In this document: positions 59,470-64,000 of the stretch, in pieces
How positions within the stretch are numbered: position 1 is the stretch's first letter
Layout of the letters: the number at the start of each line of letters is the position of its first letter
Assembly (NCBI GenBank): GCA_009760855.2
Contig: WPIO01000017.1
Location: 3,712,501 to 3,776,500 of the forward strand
Source: Cristatella mucedo
Taxonomy: Eukaryota > Bryozoa > Phylactolaemata > Cristatellidae
Direction: 5' to 3'
DNA length: 64,000 nucleotides
Made by a program: the position numbers and the translations under genes
The notes under the pieces: model-generated
Told to the model about the DNA's origin: nothing
The model's input: the letters and a program-made list of their open reading frames with translations, nothing else
The model's database searches: none

Positions 59470-59640
59470 TCGTGTTCAGCTAATTGACAACTTAAATGTA
59501 ATAGCGACAGGATAAACTTAATTGTTTCACCACCACCCGTACATTGGGCACTAAAGAATTTCCCTCTGAAGGACCCGAGCGTACGACCTGGGTCGTAAAC
59601 TGCCGGTGCATTATCTCTGGGCAAAGACATAGTGTCGTTG
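59470..59640 (-). repeat. Possible diverged tRNA-derived SINE, family B
   Basis: Minus strand: GCCCAGAGATAATGCACCGG, then ACGACCCAGGTCGTACGCTC and a GGGTCCTTC-like B box; a 3' part GTCAATTAGCTGAAC resembles the family B end. Confidence 0.45.
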
Positions 59641-61477
59641 TGTGCAGCTGTAGTGCTGAGGGAGCAGCATTGCGGTAGGCAAGGATTAAACTTCGGTAAA
59701 TTATCACTATGCACCAACTTTTTTATTCGTATGAAAGATTTTTCCAGCTTTTTGCTGCAGCCTTGCTTTGGCCCGACGTCCGAACCAAGGACCGTGTTGA
59801 AAGTGATAGTATGGTTTAAAGCATATCCTATCACTACTGGCAGACGGCCATTGACAGACCATCAGATCGGGACTTTTAGACATGAAACAAATGTTTCGAT
59901 AACAATGTATTGGAAATTAGCGATTTAGCAGAGGCACAATGTGCCACATAGGCTTTGATCTTGGGCATGATATTAACAAGTGTTCTTACCATAGCTGCTG
60001 CTTTGGCAGCTGCAGCTAATGTTGTCTCGTTGCTATTACAATGCGTGTGTCCCAGATGTGGGCTGCAATTAGAATCGGCAGGTTTGGCATTCTTCAATTT
60101 CTTGGGAATACAGTGTCGTCTGCTTGTCCAAATCAAGTTCGATGGTTTATTCTTGCTTGCCTCCCAGAAGCTGAAACTTAATATCGCTATTATTCGAAGA
60201 AATAGCTTAGCCAGAAAAGCTAGCTTACGCGTTTAGGTTTTATTACTCAGCTATTTACAGGTACCGAGCAATGCTGCAGCAGACTGCTTGTGTGAGAGTT
60301 ATTCTCACATCCTTGGGCCTCTGCAAGCCGGGTAGCAGATGCAGTCTTTGGTCAATGGCCACAGCAGCAAGCACAATAATTGAAACTTGGGACCAAGTTA
60401 CAAGTTGTAATGTGCCCATGCAGTCCAGTAGTAAGCCTGGACTCGGCTTGAACAATGGAAACAACTTAAGCTGCCGAGGCCTTAATTCCTGTGTTGAGAG
60501 TAGACAACATAGTCGCGATCGGCCAATGGGTAGAACAGTGGCCTGAAAAATAAGGGTTGTAGAATCGTTCCTGCTCGATGTAAAGTATTTATTTGCCCTC
60601 AGCCCTACGGCAGAATGCTGTTGGTCAGTCTGTTTTCACAACCCAGCTTCTCAGCTGTTTACTGACCAGCTACTCAATAAAGATGACTACTATTGGCTTA
60701 GATACTAAACAAAGGATTCTTGTATGTGTGTAGATGAGTCTCGAATGTGAGTCAGCCTCTTTTATCTCAAGGCTTTGGATTCTTTCATCGGCAATCAAAG
60801 GCATGCCTAAAATATAGTGTATCAACTTTGTGGGCTTGCAACAGCTTCCTGACATGATATCTTGAAATACATTTCCTGTGATAATGTGAACTAACAATAA
60901 GTGGGTGCAGAGAGGGAGTCATGGCAAAAACAGCTGAGTCCAGCCACTGGTGCACAGCCTGCAAGTGTTAGCGTTTGTCCGTCGGGTGGTATTTTATTGC
61001 TATGCTGAAGCTGTCTCAGTCATCAATAGACTTAATTAACCTCCTAAACAACTTTTATCATACTAGTAGCTCTGTTATCGCAGTAATGACCCACTGGGCT
61101 TTAGAAGGCTTATTTTATAAATCCAGTATTTATAAAATAGTATTTATAAAGTATAAGTATAAGTTTATAAGTATTTATAAATCCAGTTTGGCAGTAGGGC
61201 CAAATTGATAGCTCACACGTGGCATAGCTTATCGACATTGGTAAGCCCATCATTCCAGATAATTCTTATTCAATTTAATGGAGCTTTTATATCAAATGGT
61301 TGACCAAACAGATATCAACCAAACTAAGCAGAGGTGACTCGGGCAAGAAATGTGTCTATGCCACATATAGGTGAGTGGCATCATGAAATATTCACCACCA
61401 CAAATTTGCAGCGTGTGCGTCCTGTGCATTCACTGAGAACCCGAAACCCGCAGCCTACATATTACTCAGCTTCACCA

Positions 61478-61562
61478 GCGAGTCTTAGCCCATCAGTAAG
61501 GTGCTCGAACTTAACGGCCCAGGTCGTAGGTTCGAGTTCTTCTGTTCTTCTTCTGCAGGCAT
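61478..61562 (+). repeat. tRNA-like SINE head
   Basis: TTAGCCCATCAGTAAGGTGC (A box) and GTAGGTTCGAGTTCTTC (B box), spaced as in a tRNA; no anticodon stem that would make a working tRNA was identified. Confidence 0.5.
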
Positions 61563-62256
61563 TCCTGTATTTCCTCCTGCGAGTGAGGTGATTTTTGCTG
61601 CTTTGGCTTTTCTACCAATGTATAAGGCCATTGCATCAGCTCGTCTTTTAAAAAAGGTAAAATAAATCACGAGAAGAATGGGCTAGTGAAAGCTAAAGGA
61701 GCCTCTTTTCTTTCTGGTGTTCTTATACAAATATAAGTTTTGATTTAATTTGAACACTTTCAAAATGCTTAGTGGAATTTTGGTGGCAACATATCTTATT
61801 GATTTTAACATAAGTCAGAACGAAATTGTATGTATGCAATAAAGCAAGTCACTCTGCCAACCAAGAGCTCAACAGCTGGACATGCAGATGGATTGAGTGG
61901 CCTTGCTGCATCCTATGATTGACAGATCAAAGTGATCTGAGGCATGCAAAGCGAATGCATTGGCCGCTTGCTAAGTCTTCCTGGGTGATTCTTCCCTTAT
62001 CTTAAGGAAGGAAAAAAGTAAGCAATACACTTTTCCTAATCTCTGTTCTATCGGTGCTTCACAAATTCGGCTGTTGTACAAGGAGTTTGGGGTTTCACAT
62101 GAAACCAGTGCTTCTTAATCATTAAAAGTGTCGCTAGAACGTGAAAAGACGGAGATTTTGAATCAATTTTTTGGAACTAATCAGCTTAAAGGTTGAACTA
62201 TTTTTCTAGCTGGTTTATTGTTCAGGTTGAAGATAAGCACGCTTCAACCATTTCAG

Positions 62257-62330
62257 GTTACAGAGACCGTGTCCGAAACCGTCCTCGTACGGGAAGATGA
62301 TGAAATTGAAGCTATAACCATCAACATCAG
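62257..62330 (+). CDS. Unknown multi-exon gene, exon 5
   Basis: VTETVSETVLVREDDEIEAI, then TINI, acceptor CATTTCAG, donor GTACGT, leaves phase 2. Acidic, mixed beta/helix character. Confidence 0.68.
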
Positions 62331-62456
62331 GTACGTGTGCATTCGTTAATGCGCATTTGCCATTCACTGTAAAAAAAATCCTGCTCAACTAATGCACGTC
62401 CTTTTTTGACTAACGACTTTGTCGGCAATAGGCCTGAATACTTTTCTGCGTTTTAG

Positions 62457-62587
62457 TGATGCAGTCAACGTTGCTCTAACTTGCATCCGAAAAGTAAAAA
62501 GCATCGGCTACCAGCTGCTCGTTGAGAGTGGCCATTCTTGTGGAATTGCACCCTCTAAACTCAAGAGACTGCCTGCTGCTTTAGAAG
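62457..62587 (+). CDS. Unknown multi-exon gene, exon 6
   Basis: Enters in phase 2 after CGTTTTAG (AG+T = Ser) and reads DAVNVALTCIRKVKSIGYQL, then LVESGHSCGIAPSKLKRLPA and ALE. Donor GTAAAT leaves phase 1. Confidence 0.7.
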
Positions 62588-62916
62588 GTAAATTATTAGT
62601 CTCTTACGAATAAATCACTTTTTGTCAGCCAAGCTGCCAGAAGGCGCCGATGGGTTACCGTCGCGAAGTGCTCGATCGAAGTCGCTGAACCGTCGGCATG
62701 CTAGGTTGCCAGTCAGCTGCCCGAAGGCAACTCCCGATATTAGCAGCTTGACATTTTATTCCCATCCAATGCACCGCTCTCCCTTCACTGATTGGCCGAT
62801 GACGTGGTGTGTCCTTCCCACACTCCCCCATCACGACTGGTCACACGTGGCCACTGCCAGTCGTCTGAAACTCGCGAGCATATCTAGCCTTTGATTAAGA
62901 GTATTGTCTCTTGTAG

Positions 62917-63027
62917 AGAACGTGATCCTCGGAAGCTACGGGAGAAATCTGGAGGAGTCGCTTTTGATCATGCGAAGGTGCCACGACGAGATTGGAAAGA
63001 TGGTTCGAAATGATTACTGGAAAGGAT
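62917..63027 (+). CDS. Unknown multi-exon gene, exon 7
   Basis: Enters in phase 1 after CTCTTGTAG and reads NVILGSYGRNLEESLLIMRR, then CHDEIGKMVRNDYWKG. The GTGGGT donor at 63028 is chosen because it alone keeps phase 1 for exon 8; GTAGCC at 63032 would not. Confidence 0.65.
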
Positions 63028-63153
63028 GTGGGTAGCCGGTGCTGTCTGCAAAGGCTGCATCTTAGGAGACTATGCCGATGTCTTTTCCATGCAGCGGCAG
63101 TGCTGTGGCTGATAGCAGCACTGTTTTGACCTGCTTCCTCCCCAATAGTACAG

Positions 63154-63275
63154 TTGTAAGACATCTTGTAGGGTTGAATGTTGCCAGGAAGCAAATGCAG
63201 AGCTTGGGACATGCGGCCGTCAAGAAGCACATGGACAGTCTGAGAATGCAAAAAGCACTAGTGGATGCAAAATCT
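63154..63275 (+). CDS. Unknown multi-exon gene, exon 8
   Basis: After AATAGTACAG, phase 1, it reads VRHLVGLNVARKQMQSLGHA, then AVKKHMDSLRMQKALVDAKS, and ends at GTAGGT in phase 0. No stop has been reached, so the gene runs beyond the window. Exons 1-8 sum to 1089 nt with no internal stop. Confidence 0.68.
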
Positions 63276-63353
63276 GTAGGTTTTTGGCAACTGCCTTGGC
63301 ATGCATCGACTGCTGTCAAATGACGGTTGATCTCTTGCCGGGTGTGTATGTAT

Positions 63354-63357
<4 letters not shown>

Positions 63358-63398
<41 letters not shown>

Positions 63399-63546
63399 CA
63401 TGTTGTGAGCATGCTGTGAGGCATATGTGTGCATGTGTCTATTATGCGTGTGCGTATATTTGTTTATTTGTTTGTGTGTGCGAAATGTTTGCGTGTATGT
63501 GCGTGTATATGTTTGTGTGTATGTGCGTGTATATGTGTGTGTGTGG

Positions 63547-63604
<58 letters not shown>

Positions 63605-63610
63605 GTGTTT
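63358..63610. repeat. (GT)n microsatellite block
   Basis: Two long GT runs (about 63361-63396 and 63550-63608) with an imperfect GT/ATGTGCGT stretch between, in the intron after exon 8. Confidence 0.95.
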
Positions 63611-64000
63611 GGTCGACATAGGATTGAAAGATAAGTTTAAAATTCATGCTATATTTTCCATGTCATCTCAATGGCATGCAGTTACTCCTCTCATTGACTG
63701 ATCCAGTGACCCAATCAGCGCCATTCTCATGAGGTCCCGATTTAAAATCTTGCTGCTGTCAATTCACAATATCTGCTACCTAGCAGTTTACAGTGCCAGT
63801 ATTGCACTTGAGGCACTTAGGGCAGCCTGAAGGGCATTAACAAAAACACCTGCACCAGTCCTTTTGTCAGTGCGTCTTTGCACGTAAATACGCCCGTAAG
63901 ATCAGCACTTTATCCTTACGACTACTGGCTTCTTTCTTTCTTTATGAAGTGTTTAAATTAAGGGCATGTCTTTGCTAATCCTTACAGCTGCCTATCTGTG
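63611..64000. other. Intron of the unknown gene to the window edge
   Basis: No exon or repeat recognised. Confidence 0.4.

Larger units (their letters stand above)
58391..62256. other. Intron 4 of the unknown gene, distal part
   Basis: Contains the poly-G run, SINE-like segments at 59470-59640, 60500-60570 and 61478-61562, and a TTTATAAA-rich local repeat at 61110-61185. No exon seen. Confidence 0.45.

Noticed and set aside
63258-63701. Thr/His and Cys/Val repeat frames
   Set aside because: Translation of (GT)n microsatellites.

Overview
The window reads as nuclear DNA from an invertebrate animal. Genes are split by GT-AG introns. CSRNP, a family I know only from animals, is present. The non-coding DNA is packed with L2/CR1-like LINE fragments carrying (ATT)n tails, tRNA-derived SINEs, DNA-transposon fossils and long microsatellites. 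I see no bacterial-style operons, rRNA or CRISPR. I cannot name the phylum from sequence alone.

Genes. (1) 1-1380 (+) is the 3' part of a WD-repeat, probably NACHT/WD-type, protein that enters from outside the window. (2) 15671 down to about 8658 (-) is SLX1, the GIY-YIG structure-specific endonuclease subunit. It has three phase-0 exons, about 290 aa, the GIY-YIG motifs, the catalytic Glu and all eight zinc ligands of the C-terminal finger. (3) 35293 down to 25804 (-) is CSRNP/AXUD1. It is reconstructed as three exons joining in frame to 703 aa, with a 6.7-kb first intron that holds a nearly full-length LINE. (4) 47243 to beyond 63275 (+) is an unrecognised gene of at least eight exons. The exon phases close exactly (1089 nt, 363 codons) and predict a largely helical protein that runs off the right edge. 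Weak single-exon candidates lie at 44649-44861 (-), 45061-45253 (+) and 46059-46251 (+).

Repeats. At least four LINE groups are visible. The main L2-like family has a 2.8-kb copy at 30625-33392 with the RT motif YADD and a conserved 3' tail ending in (ATT)n. Many tails and truncated or rearranged copies of it are scattered through the window. A second family lies at 38137-39520, with a related 3' end at 39600-40093. A third has (ACATT)n tails (22560-23022 and 40330-40855). A fourth is an old relic at 43070-43470. A ZMYM/TTF-type hAT transposase fossil fills an AT-rich island (17240-20325), and a Tc1/mariner relic lies at 4960-5650. Two tRNA-derived SINE families occur. SINE-A carries the LINE's own 3' tail, which suggests it is mobilised by the LINE machinery.

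The most unusual items are the SINE-LINE tail sharing, a LINE with its endonuclease joined directly to its 3' tail, an inverted self-insertion in the (ACATT)n family, two long palindromes (about 156 bp and a perfect 60 bp), a 740-bp pyrimidine tract next to an exon plus a 29-G run, and the unidentified multi-exon gene.
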